12,790 nt of DNA from Bryobacterales bacterium (GCA_020853155.1 JADYZL010000598.1:1-12790); one strand, 5' to 3'. Positions 1 to 6,273 are shown, numbered from the stretch's first letter. The notes: generated by a model not told the origin, from the letters alone. Translations and numbers: made by a program.

Positions 1-87
1 GCCGCCAAACTCTGGAGCAGATCCAGCCCGACTGCGCGGCTCCAAAGAGCCGCAAACGAAAGGCCAGATAATTCGGGGACACTACAC
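1..87. other. Left edge without recognisable gene
   Basis: No convincing coding sequence is visible. One + frame stays open from base 2 to the TAA at 101-103 and could be the C-terminal end of a gene cut by the window, but the roughly 33 residues resemble nothing I recognise and the frame runs into the MITE-like element. The stretch contains one perfect short hairpin, listed separately. Confidence 0.4.
36..53. repeat. Perfect 7-bp hairpin, GCGGCTC-CAAA-GAGCCGC
   Basis: The arms at 36-42 and 47-53 are perfectly complementary around a 4-nt CAAA loop. No T-run follows on either strand, so it does not look like a standard intrinsic terminator. It could be a weak 3' structure of an upstream transcript or chance in GC-rich DNA. 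Confidence 0.45.
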
Positions 88-198
88 GAGCCTGTCGGAA
101 TAAAGAATTCTCGAACCTAGAATCAATAACTTACGGACGATCAGCTCCTCGTAAGTTATTGATTCTTCGTTGCACCGCGTGTTCATTCCGACAGGCTC
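88..198. mobile_element. Nested palindrome, candidate MITE of 111 bp
   Basis: Two inverted repeats are nested. The outer pair is a perfect 14-bp terminal repeat, GAGCCTGTCGGAAT at 88-101 and its reverse complement at 185-198. The inner pair is a perfect 17-bp repeat, AGAATCAATAACTTACG at 119-135 and its complement at 150-166, around a 14-nt loop. The tetranucleotide ACAC directly abuts both ends (84-87 and 199-202), as a 4-bp target-site duplication would. The element has no coding capacity and the inner stem is AT-richer than its surroundings. This fits a non-autonomous element mobilised by a transposase elsewhere. A REP-like or extragenic palindromic repeat, or a structured RNA, are alternatives. 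The duplication is short and of simple composition, so it supports but does not prove insertion. Confidence 0.6.
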
Positions 199-226
199 AC
201 ACTAGGACAGCTAAAGTTATGCGCAA

Positions 227-255
227 TTGCACCGATTTGGTGTATTGTGGTGCAA
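227..255. promoter_or_regulatory. Operator-like inverted repeat upstream of the R-M cassette
   Basis: TTGCACC at 227-233 is repeated in inverted orientation as GGTGCAA at 249-255, with a 15-nt spacer. Within the spacer another GGTG (239-242) pairs with CACC at 230-233, giving three related half-sites. Ribbon-helix-helix repressors often bind such short repeated half-sites upstream of their own gene, and the first gene here encodes one 62 bp downstream. I find no convincing -35/-10 pair in 199-316; TGTATT at 241-246 is only a weak -10 candidate. The regulatory role is inferred. Confidence 0.35.
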
Positions 256-316
256 GGAAAACTCTTTGAGCAATTTGAAAGTGACGCGAAGCATGAAATC
301 CTTGGAGGAGAGGCCG

Positions 317-490
317 ATGCAGACGGCAAAGCCAGCGCCGGTACGGATATCTGTGAGTTTTCCGCCGGAGCTTCACGGACCTCTGGAGGAAATCTCGAAG
401 CAGAAGAAGGTTTCGCTGGCCTGGGTTGTGCGGGATGCGGTGGAGCAATATGTAGCCGCGAGGTGGCCGCTTTTTCAAGAGCCGAGGTAG
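317..490 (+). CDS. Ribbon-helix-helix (CopG/Arc-like) small protein
   Basis: This 57-residue protein has the layout of a ribbon-helix-helix DNA-binding domain: a short beta strand with alternating residues (VRISVSFP, about 9-16), helix 1 (ELHGPLEEISKQKK, 18-31) and helix 2 (LAWVVRDAVEQYVAA, 34-48). Such proteins dimerise and bind operators with the paired strands. The ATG at 317 is chosen because GGAGG (304-308) sits 8 nt upstream; the frame is open further upstream, but those residues look unstructured. The stop lies 2 nt before the methyltransferase start, so the gene is the lead cistron of the restriction-modification cassette. By analogy with C proteins of type II systems it may control the timing or level of expression; this is inference. 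It could also be an orphan antitoxin-like protein, but no toxin is adjacent. Confidence 0.75.
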   Translation: MQTAKPAPVRISVSFPPELHGPLEEISKQKKVSLAWVVRDAVEQYVAARWPLFQEPR

Positions 491-492
491 CA

Positions 493-1638
493 ATGCCATC
501 ATTCTATGAATTCTTCGCCGGCGGAGGAATGGCGCGCGCGGGTCTGGGCGACAAGTGGCGTTGTCTCTTCGCGAACGATATCGATGCGAGGAAGGCTGCC
601 AGCTATGCACGGAACTGGGGAAACAAGCACCTAAGGGTCGAGGATGTCGCCGCTTTGACGACGGAGGACCTGCCCGGATGCCCAGATCTGGTTTGGGCGT
701 CATTTCCCTGTCAGGATCTTTCTCTTGCCGGAAGTTACGCGGGCTTGAGGGGCGAACGGTCTGGAACATTTTGGCCTTTCTGGCGACTGATGAAGTCTCT
801 CGCCAAGGAAGGCCGGGCGCCAGCAGCCATCGTGCTGGAGAATGTTTGCGGTGCACTTACCTCGCACCGGGGGGAAGATTTCGCGGCGATCGGCAGCGCC
901 CTAGCGCGAGAAGGTTATCGCTTCGGGGCCGTGGTGATCGACGCGGTCCATTTCTTGCCTCAATCGCGCCCACGCCTATTCGTCATCGCGGTCAGTGAAA
1001 AGTTGCCGCTAGCGGGCGCGTTGGGGGAATCGGGGGCTCGGACCCAATGGCATCCAGCGAACCTGACCACAGCGTATGAACGACTTTCGAGCGAATCGAA
1101 GGAGGCATGGGTCTGGTGGGATCTTCCGATGCCCGCTCCGCGGCAGACCACGTTCGCCGACATCCTGGAGGAGAATCCGGATGGCGTAAGTTGGCATACG
1201 GCGGCAGAAACGAAACGTTTGCTGGATTTGATGAGTTCTCTTCATCGCGAGAAGGTCGAGAAGGCGAAAATGGCGGAGCGACGGATGGTGGGCGCCATTT
1301 ACAAACGAACACGCATGGATGAAACCGGCGCGCGCAAACAGCGGGCAGAAGTCCGTTTCGACGATGTGGCTGGCTGTTTGCGGACACCGGTGGGCGGGTC
1401 AAGCCGTCAGTCAATCCTGATCGTCGAAGGAAACACGGTCCGATCGAGGCTCTTGTCGCCACGCGAGGCGGCGCGGTTGATGGGTCTGCCGGATACCTAC
1501 AAGCTGCCAATGAATTACAACGAGGCGTATCACCTCGCGGGTGATGGAGTGGCCGTCCCGGTGGTTCGGCATCTCGCAGCGCATGTACTGGAACCTTTGT
1601 TTGCGACCATTGCCGCCGACGACCAGGAAGCAGCTTGA
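493..1638 (+). CDS. DNA (cytosine-5-)-methyltransferase
   Basis: This enzyme transfers a methyl group from S-adenosylmethionine to carbon 5 of cytosine in a specific DNA site. The conserved motifs appear in order in the 381-residue protein: motif I FFAGGGMARAGLG (7-19) for SAM binding, an acidic pair in ANDID (27-31), motif IV FPCQDLSLAG (71-80) with catalytic Cys73, motif VI LENV (115-118), motif VIII QSRPR (157-161), a recognition region around 180-310, then LSPREAARLMGLP (321-333, motif IX) and GDGVAVPVV (350-358, motif X). The start at 493 is preferred because motif I normally lies at the extreme N-terminus and GAGG (484-487) lies 5 nt upstream; the same frame is open further 5' but overlaps the RHH gene. 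The neighbours, a DUF4928-like protein and Vsr, point to a type II restriction-modification role. The target sequence cannot be read from the protein. Confidence 0.93.
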   Translation: MPSFYEFFAGGGMARAGLGDKWRCLFANDIDARKAASYARNWGNKHLRVEDVAALTTEDLPGCPDLVWASFPCQDLSLAGSYAGLRGERSGTFWPFWRLMKSLAKEGRAPAAIVLENVCGALTSHRGEDFAAIGSALAREGYRFGAVVIDAVHFLPQSRPRLFVIAVSEKLPLAGALGESGARTQWHPANLTTAYERLSSESKEAWVWWDLPMPAPRQTTFADILEENPDGVSWHTAAETKRLLDLMSSLHREKVEKAKMAERRMVGAIYKRTRMDETGARKQRAEVRFDDVAGCLRTPVGGSSRQSILIVEGNTVRSRLLSPREAARLMGLPDTYKLPMNYNEAYHLAGDGVAVPVVRHLAAHVLEPLFATIAADDQEAA

Positions 1639-1641
1639 ACG

Positions 1642-2574
1642 ATGGCGGCGCACCGAATAGAACTTACCGCATTCACGGCCGGGAAAAGTTTTCGAGGTAA
1701 AGGCCCGCTTTGCGTTGCGCTCGTCGTTACCCAACACGCCCGGGCAATGGGGCTTCCGCTTGATTCCGGGAAACTGCTGACCGAAGGAGGTGGGCAGGTG
1801 CTCGGGCTTGGCAAGTCCGCGGTGCAGGCGATCCTAAGGCGGCACGGCATCACGCGCGTGCTGGCATCCGAAGGTGGGCGCACCTCGCGCGGCAGCTTGG
1901 GCAATATGCGGGAATATGTCGCCTTTCTGAACGAGTTGGCAGGGAACAGGAAGGTCGATCTTGAGGCAATTGAATCGTTTTGGATTGAGCGCGTTTATGA
2001 ATTTTTCGCGGGTAAGTCATTTAAGATCAAACTCGATGCCGCTCGAAGCTTGCGCACAGTGGTGCGCGACGTCATAGAACAGGCGGTAGAACGGCAGAAT
2101 ACGACGCCTGGCATGTACTACGGCGGGGCCGTACTTCAGCATCTGGTCGGCGCGAAGCTCGATTGTGCGCTGGGGAAGGGGCATCTCGTTCACAACAGTT
2201 TTTCGGCGGCTGACGCGCCGGGCGCGCGTCCAGGGGACTTCTTTCTTGGCGATACCGCCATTCATGTGACAACGTCGCCGGGCGAGGCCGTGATTGAACG
2301 ATGCCGGGAGAACCTGAACGACGGCTACAGACCTATCCTGGTGACGTTGCAGCACGGGTTGACGGTGGCCGAAGGCCTCGCGAACAACGTGGGGCTGGGA
2401 GACCGGATCGACATCTTTGAAATCGAGCAATTCGTTGCGCTCAATCTCTATGAGATCGGCAAGTTTGCGGCGGACGGGCGCAAAGTGGCGGTCACGGACA
2501 TGGTTGACCGCTACAACGAGATTGTCGATGAAGTAGAAACGGACCCCAGCCTGAAAATCGAACTGCGCAGATGA
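1642..2574 (+). CDS. DUF4928-like protein, probable cognate restriction enzyme
   Basis: This 310-residue protein resembles the DUF4928 family, which I recall as recurring next to cytosine-5 methyltransferases. The N-terminal third (about 12-100) is mostly helical, with a glycine-rich stretch (EGGGQVLGLGKSAVQ, 48-62) and a conserved-looking segment around 77-97. The C-terminal part carries GDFFLGDTAIHVTTSP (198-213) followed by a helix, then PILVT (231-235), a strand-helix-strand order seen in PD-(D/E)XK-like folds. A canonical D...(D/E)XK triad is not evident: the position where E-X-K would be expected reads IHVTT. The ATG lies 3 nt after the methyltransferase stop, and the gene's own stop overlaps the vsr start by 4 nt, so all are co-expressed. 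Restriction activity is inferred from context and family association; an accessory or DNA-binding role remains possible. Confidence 0.65.
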   Translation: MAAHRIELTAFTAGKSFRGKGPLCVALVVTQHARAMGLPLDSGKLLTEGGGQVLGLGKSAVQAILRRHGITRVLASEGGRTSRGSLGNMREYVAFLNELAGNRKVDLEAIESFWIERVYEFFAGKSFKIKLDAARSLRTVVRDVIEQAVERQNTTPGMYYGGAVLQHLVGAKLDCALGKGHLVHNSFSAADAPGARPGDFFLGDTAIHVTTSPGEAVIERCRENLNDGYRPILVTLQHGLTVAEGLANNVGLGDRIDIFEIEQFVALNLYEIGKFAADGRKVAVTDMVDRYNEIVDEVETDPSLKIELRR

Positions 2575-2975
2575 CGGAAACGCCGGAACAGCGAAGCCGC
2601 ATTATGCGAGCCGTCAAGGGTGGCGACACGACGCCCGAACTGATTGTGCGGCGGCTGGCGCACCGGATGGGGTATCGGTTCCGGCTGCATCGGAAAGACC
2701 TTCCCGGCAGGCCCGACCTGGTGTTTCCGCGCCTGCACAAAGCGGTGTTTGTGCATGGCTGCTTCTGGCACGGGCACGATTGCGCGCGTGGCGCCCGCGT
2801 GCCGGTGCGCAATCGCGACTACTGGACGCGAAAGGTGGCGCGGAACAGGGCGCGTGATGCAAGCGTGTCTTCCTCGCTGGAGGCGCTGGGCTGGGGAAGT
2901 CTCGTGATTTGGGAGTGTGAGACGAAAGGCGAGCGCGACATTGAGGAACGCCTGAATCGGTTTTTGAGCACGTAG
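2571..2975 (+). CDS. vsr: Very short patch repair endonuclease Vsr
   Basis: Vsr nicks DNA 5' of the T in T:G mismatches that arise when 5-methylcytosine deaminates, so that the base is restored to C. The 134-residue sequence follows the family closely: RSRIMRAVKGGDTTPEL (8-24), GYRFRLHRKDLPGRPDLVFP (34-53) with the expected metal-binding Asp49, FVHGCFWHGHDC (60-71) with zinc-ligand residues Cys64, His69 and Cys71, RNRARD (91-96) with Asp96, and WEC (114-116) supplying the fourth zinc ligand Cys116. These match E. coli Vsr D51, C66, H71, C73, D97 and C117 with small offsets (residue assignment from memory of that structure). The ATG overlaps the preceding stop as ATGA. Its place in the cassette indicates that it protects against mutation at the site methylated by the adjacent cytosine methyltransferase. 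Confidence 0.95.
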   Translation: MTETPEQRSRIMRAVKGGDTTPELIVRRLAHRMGYRFRLHRKDLPGRPDLVFPRLHKAVFVHGCFWHGHDCARGARVPVRNRDYWTRKVARNRARDASVSSSLEALGWGSLVIWECETKGERDIEERLNRFLST

Positions 2976-3106
2976 CGGGCTACGGGAGATTCGCGGATGC
3001 AACAGGGAAAGGGGGCGCAGGCCGCGCCAACGCCGAAGGCGGGCACGATGGCGGAGGCGTACGATTTCCGTTCCTTTGATGCCTTCTGGTGCATCATGGA
3101 AGGGAC

Positions 3107-3421
3107 ATGGCTGGTACACGACTTGAACGCATCCGCGAGATGCTCACCCAGAACCCCACGGATAACTTTTTGCTCTATGGGTTGGCGAATGAGTACAAGA
3201 ACGAGGGCGATCTGCCGCAGGCGATTGCGAGCTACCGGCATCTGATGGACGTCAATCCGGATTACGTGGCCGCGTATTACCACTGTGGGCAGACGCTGGA
3301 GGCCGCGGGGGACGCGGAAGGGGCCGCCGCCACGTACGACGCGGGGATCGCGGTGGCGCGCCGCATCGGGGATGCTCATGCACTGAGCGAATTGCAGGCG
3401 GTGCGGGACTTACTCGGCTAG
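3107..3421 (+). CDS. Small tetratricopeptide-repeat protein
   Basis: This 104-residue protein consists almost entirely of TPR helices. An N-terminal helix (LERIREMLTQNPTDNFLLYGLANEY, about 6-30, partly degenerate) is followed by GDLPQAIASYRHLMDVNPDY (34-53) and a further repeat with AAYYHCGQTLEAAGDAEGAA (55-74) and ATYDAGIAVARRIGD (75-89). The spacing of small and aromatic residues and the NP turns are typical of TPRs, which mediate protein-protein contacts. There is no signal peptide, so it is probably cytoplasmic. The ATG at 3107 is chosen because GGAAGGG (3098-3104) precedes it; an in-frame ATG at 3089 is possible but has no such site. Its 3' end overlaps the convergent acetyltransferase by 12 nt. 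The partner and pathway are unknown. Confidence 0.8.
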   Translation: MAGTRLERIREMLTQNPTDNFLLYGLANEYKNEGDLPQAIASYRHLMDVNPDYVAAYYHCGQTLEAAGDAEGAAATYDAGIAVARRIGDAHALSELQAVRDLLG

Positions 3422-4009
3422 CGGACGCACGAGCGGCCCGCGGCCAGACCCTTTCCGCCTGGCTTGCCATTCCGGTTGCAAGAGTGCGAAGAGGTTCATA
3501 TCCAGGAACTCCCCGTTCACCTTGCGCGCACCGCGGAGCGTGCCCTCCTTGAGGAAACCGGCCCGCTCCGCCACGCGGCAGCTTCGCACATTCGCGGTGG
3601 CGCAATAGATCTCCAGGCGGTGCAGTTTCCATTCGGAAAATGCGTAATCGACGAAGGCATGGAGCGCCCGGCTCATCACGCCCTTTCCCTCCACGCGCGA
3701 ACTGATCCAATAGCCGATATGGGCGGCCTGATCCGCGGGGCCTTTCACTTCGAGCGACATCATCCCCACGAGTTCGTTCTCCACCCAGATGCCGCCATGG
3801 ACGGCCTGGCCCTGGATGAAGGCGTCCCTGGCATGGGTAAGGAAAGCCACGGTATCGGACAAGCTTTGGGTGTGCTGCGCCCAGGGGAGAAAGCGCGCCA
3901 AGCGGGCGTGTTCCGCCCGCACCATTTGATAGATGCGGGCGGCTAACCCGCGATGGAGCGCGCGAATCTCGATTCCATCGCCGGCTTGACAAAGAACTTT
4001 GACGGGCAT
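3410..4009 (-). CDS. GNAT-family N-acetyltransferase, RimJ/RimL type
   Basis: The protein would transfer an acetyl group from acetyl-CoA to an amine, as in the family that modifies N-termini of ribosomal proteins and small molecules. In the 199-residue product the RimJ/RimL pattern runs from IEIRAL (13-18), through ARFLPWAQ (38-45) and GGIWVENELVGMMSLE (72-87), to the acetyl-CoA pyrophosphate loop RVEGKGVMSRAL (105-116), then HRLEIYCATANVRSCRVAER (130-149) and AGFLKEGTLRG (150-160). The ATG at 4009 is preferred since the domain begins at once; the frame extends to 4201, but those residues are proline/arginine-rich and non-conserved. The ribosome-binding site is poor (GGAG about 11 nt upstream). 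The substrate cannot be predicted. The gene is convergent with the TPR gene and divergent from the next one. Confidence 0.85.
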   Translation of the reverse strand: MPVKVLCQAGDGIEIRALHRGLAARIYQMVRAEHARLARFLPWAQHTQSLSDTVAFLTHARDAFIQGQAVHGGIWVENELVGMMSLEVKGPADQAAHIGYWISSRVEGKGVMSRALHAFVDYAFSEWKLHRLEIYCATANVRSCRVAERAGFLKEGTLRGARKVNGEFLDMNLFALLQPEWQARRKGSGRGPLVRPLAE

Positions 4010-4175
4010 TGCCGGGGCGTCTCCGACGTACTGAAGTTTCCTCCAGGATATCGCCATCGGGCGAGGAGACGCCGAATTTCCCGGGCGGCGCACAGGCGCG
4101 GGGACGATGGCAATGCGCCGGAATTGTGGCATGCTTTGGGAAGGGCCACCCGGCCTAATTTCGCTCGCCGAGGTA

Positions 4176-4877
4176 ATGATTGTGAACTCCCGATTCATCA
4201 TGGCGGCTGCCCGCCCGACGATTCTGGCGCTTTGTTTATTCGCGATGGCTTCCGGCCTGCTTGCCGGCGTGGATGGAACCTGGGATTTGGTCTTTCAGAC
4301 CGAAGCCGGCGACCGCCCGATTACGCTGACTTTGAAATCGGATGGAGAGAATGTCAGCGGCCCGGTGATGAACCAGGAAATGAAGGGGACGTTTCGCGGC
4401 GGGAAACTCTCGCTGAAGATCCCGGACTTCTACTCGCCGGACGCCGGGATGAAGGCGGAATTTGCACTGGAAGGCGTGGTGAGCGGGGACAAGATCGACG
4501 GCACGTGGCGGTTTGGCGAGTACACTGGCCCCATGAAGGGCTCCCGAGCCGCTTCGGCAACAGCCGCGGCTTCGGCCCCGGACGCGGTCGTGAGCGGGGT
4601 TTGGGACTTCGTGCTCATTACCGAGGCGGGGGACAAGCCGCGGCAGGTGAACGTCAGCGCGGATGGAGAGACGGTGACGGGCAAATCCGGGGAACAGGCG
4701 GTGACGGGTTCGTTTAAGGACGGGGTGCTCACGATTGTCCTGAAGGATTTCTTTTCGCCCGACGCGGGCTTCAAGGCGGACCTGAAGCTGACAGGCAAGG
4801 TGAGCGGGAAGGAACTCGCGGGAAGCTGGACTTTCGGCGAATACAGCGGCCCGCTCAAGGGTGCGCGCGGGGAGTAA
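4176..4877 (+). CDS. Secreted protein with two tandem copies of a ~94-aa domain
   Basis: I do not recognise a named family with confidence. The 233-residue product starts with a signal peptide: basic residues (NSRF, AAARP) followed by a hydrophobic core TILALCLFAMASGLLA and a likely cleavage near LLAG. The rest is two homologous units at 4269-4550 and 4590-4871 (residues 32-125 and 139-232), joined by an Ala/Ser-rich linker. About half the positions are identical by hand alignment. Shared features are a start with GxWDxV, TEAGD, DGExVxG, SPDAGxKA and an end with GEYxGPxKG. The alternation of short polar and hydrophobic runs suggests beta-sheet units, perhaps lipocalin- or beta-sandwich-like. 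The start is uncertain: the ATG at 4176 has GAGG only 2 nt upstream, while the GTG at 4182 has it at an ideal 8 nt. The protein is probably exported. Confidence 0.75.
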   Translation: MIVNSRFIMAAARPTILALCLFAMASGLLAGVDGTWDLVFQTEAGDRPITLTLKSDGENVSGPVMNQEMKGTFRGGKLSLKIPDFYSPDAGMKAEFALEGVVSGDKIDGTWRFGEYTGPMKGSRAASATAAASAPDAVVSGVWDFVLITEAGDKPRQVNVSADGETVTGKSGEQAVTGSFKDGVLTIVLKDFFSPDAGFKADLKLTGKVSGKELAGSWTFGEYSGPLKGARGE

Positions 4878-4899
4878 CGCCGCTTCGGTTCCGGGCGAT

Positions 4900-4920
4900 T
4901 TCGCCGGCTGCGAAGGCGAA
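4900..4920 (+). terminator. Weak stem-loop after the duplicated-domain gene
   Basis: TTCGCC (4900-4905) pairs with GGCGAA (4915-4920) around a 9-nt loop, 22 nt after the stop codon. Only scattered Ts follow (TGTTCTCATT), so termination would be inefficient. It is noted because it is the only structure between this gene and the carboxypeptidase gene. Confidence 0.25.
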
Positions 4921-4948
4921 TGTTCTCATTGCTCCCCGGAATCTTCGA

Positions 4949-4954
4949 TACAAT
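4949..4954 (+). promoter_or_regulatory. -10-like TACAAT just before the carboxypeptidase start
   Basis: TACAAT ends 6 nt before the ATG at 4961. A transcript from this box would begin at or next to the A of the ATG, which would make the mRNA leaderless. Consistent with that, no Shine-Dalgarno sequence is visible upstream. No good -35 box lies at normal spacing. Confidence 0.35.
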
Positions 4955-4960
4955 CGCGGC

Positions 4961-6142
4961 ATGGTGGCGGTGTTGCTCGCGTTCTTCATTGCGCCGGTTT
5001 TCACCAATTTCCCCGGTGGAAGTGTGGGTGGCGTGGAGTGGCTCGCCGAGAATCACGTCCGGATTAGCGTCGAGGGCCAAGCGAATCACGAAAGGCGCAA
5101 CCGGCAGGCCAACTGGTACTATTTCCGGATCGACGGATATCCACTGAAGGAACTGCGCATCGAGCTTTCCGATCTGGTGGGGGAGTACAACGGCCGACTC
5201 GGGACCCATGCGGTGGACGAATCGACGCACCCGGTCTATAGCTACGACGGCATAACCTGGACACATTTCTCGCAGGTGGAATGGGACGCGAAGCAACTGC
5301 GTCTCTCATTCCGCTTCACGCCGGAGCGATCTCCCTTCTGGATCGCGCATACCCCGCCCTACACGGAGAAGGAGTTCGGGGTGCTGGAGACCACAGTAGA
5401 GGCGAATCCGATGCTGCGGAGGGAATCGGTGGGCAAAACCGTGGAGGGCCGGGAGATTCCGCTTTGGACGATCACAGACCCGGCGGCGCCGCCATCCGGG
5501 AAGAAGACGGTCTGGCTGATGTTTCGCCAACATGCCTGGGAGAGCGGCAGTTCCTGGGTGTGCGATGGAGCAGTGCGGGCACTGCTGGCCGAGGGGGACG
5601 AAGCCGCCGCGCTGCGCAGGATGGTGACCTGGAAAATCTTTCCCATGGCGGACCCCGACGGCGTCGCACACGGCGGGGTGCGCTTCAACCGGAGCGGCTA
5701 CGACCTCAACCGGAATTGGGATGCGATCGATACTACTAAAGAGCCCGAAATCGCCGCGGAACACCTGGCGGTCAAGCAATGGCTGGACGGCGGCAACCGG
5801 ATCGACGCTTTTCTTACGGTGCACAACACGGAGACAAGTGAGTATTTGGAGGGGCCTGCGTCCTGCCGGCCTTTGGTTGAGAGGCTTCACAAGATTCTGG
5901 AGAAAGAAACTTCGTTCAACCCAACGCGCCGGAAATGGCAGGATGCGGCCTCGACGACCAGCCCTGGAAAGAAGGGTGGGATGACCGTGGACCAGGGGCT
6001 CTCGGCCGAGTTCGGAATTTGCGCCATGTTGATGGAGCAGATGGTAGCAAGGAACGCGAAGTTGGGAGGCTTCCCTACCGTGGTGCAACGGCAGCAGTTC
6101 GGGGGGCAACTGGTGAAGGCGATGGCGAAGGCGTTCGAATAG
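4961..6142 (+). CDS. M14-family zinc carboxypeptidase
   Basis: The protein is a metallocarboxypeptidase of the M14 type, closest in style to the cytosolic-carboxypeptidase-like (CCP/AGBL) branch, which has a beta-rich N-terminal domain before the catalytic domain. Residues about 20-135 form that N-terminal region. The catalytic domain carries the zinc motif HAWE (His191, Glu194), the substrate-pocket segment MADPDGVAHGG (229-239), GYDLNRNWD (246-254), and the third zinc ligand in VHNTE (His288). The general base is probably Glu350 in SAEFG or Glu359 in LMEQ. It would remove C-terminal residues from peptides or proteins. A hydrophobic start (VAVLLAFFIAPVF, 2-14) may be a short signal peptide, but it lacks a basic n-region. 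The usual HPGE-type zinc motif reads HAWE here. At 393 residues it looks complete. The substrate is unknown. Confidence 0.85.
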   Translation: MVAVLLAFFIAPVFTNFPGGSVGGVEWLAENHVRISVEGQANHERRNRQANWYYFRIDGYPLKELRIELSDLVGEYNGRLGTHAVDESTHPVYSYDGITWTHFSQVEWDAKQLRLSFRFTPERSPFWIAHTPPYTEKEFGVLETTVEANPMLRRESVGKTVEGREIPLWTITDPAAPPSGKKTVWLMFRQHAWESGSSWVCDGAVRALLAEGDEAAALRRMVTWKIFPMADPDGVAHGGVRFNRSGYDLNRNWDAIDTTKEPEIAAEHLAVKQWLDGGNRIDAFLTVHNTETSEYLEGPASCRPLVERLHKILEKETSFNPTRRKWQDAASTTSPGKKGGMTVDQGLSAEFGICAMLMEQMVARNAKLGGFPTVVQRQQFGGQLVKAMAKAFE

Positions 6143-6156
6143 CGCCGGAGCCGGAG

Positions 6157-6183
6157 GTCTCCCCAGGGATGGAGACGGTTTTT
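6157..6183 (+). terminator. Intrinsic terminator after the carboxypeptidase gene
   Basis: GTCTCC (6157-6162) pairs with GGAGAC (6171-6176) around an 8-nt loop, followed by GG and five Ts (6179-6183). It starts 14 nt after the carboxypeptidase stop codon and separates that gene from the isc operon promoter. The stem is short, so termination may be partial. Confidence 0.55.
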
Positions 6184-6244
6184 CCCTCCGCTTTCGAATC
6201 CTTTCAAGAATGGGCGCATCTCTCTCTTAGGGGCGGAAGTGTCA

Positions 6245-6273
6245 TTGACCCGCGTTCTTTCGGTCGTTATGAT
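6245..6273 (+). promoter_or_regulatory. Sigma70-type promoter of the isc operon
   Basis: TTGACC at 6245-6250 and TATGAT at 6268-6273 differ from the housekeeping consensus by one base each and are separated by exactly 17 nt. Transcription would start near 6280, giving a leader of about 37 nt before the regulator's ATG at 6317. This is the best promoter in the window and would drive the whole run from the regulator to iscX. Confidence 0.75.

Noticed and set aside
36..53. Intrinsic terminator at the left edge
   Set aside because: The hairpin is perfect but neither strand has a T-run after it.
227..316. Longer RHH protein starting at the TTG at 227
   Set aside because: The ATG at 317 has a strong GGAGG 8 nt upstream and begins just before the RHH strand; the upstream residues do not look conserved, and the stretch contains the operator-like repeat.
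247..492. 5' extension of the methyltransferase by 82 codons
   Set aside because: Motif I of C5 methyltransferases lies at the extreme N-terminus, a ribosome-binding site precedes the ATG at 493, and the extension overlaps the RHH gene in another frame.
2971..2984. CGTAGC-GG-GCTACG palindrome at the vsr stop
   Set aside because: Six-base arms with a 2-nt loop are too tight for a good hairpin, have no T-run and could be chance.
3464..3946. 160-codon + strand frame opposite the acetyltransferase gene
   Set aside because: The - strand frame has the GNAT motifs in order; the + frame has no motif and no ribosome-binding site.
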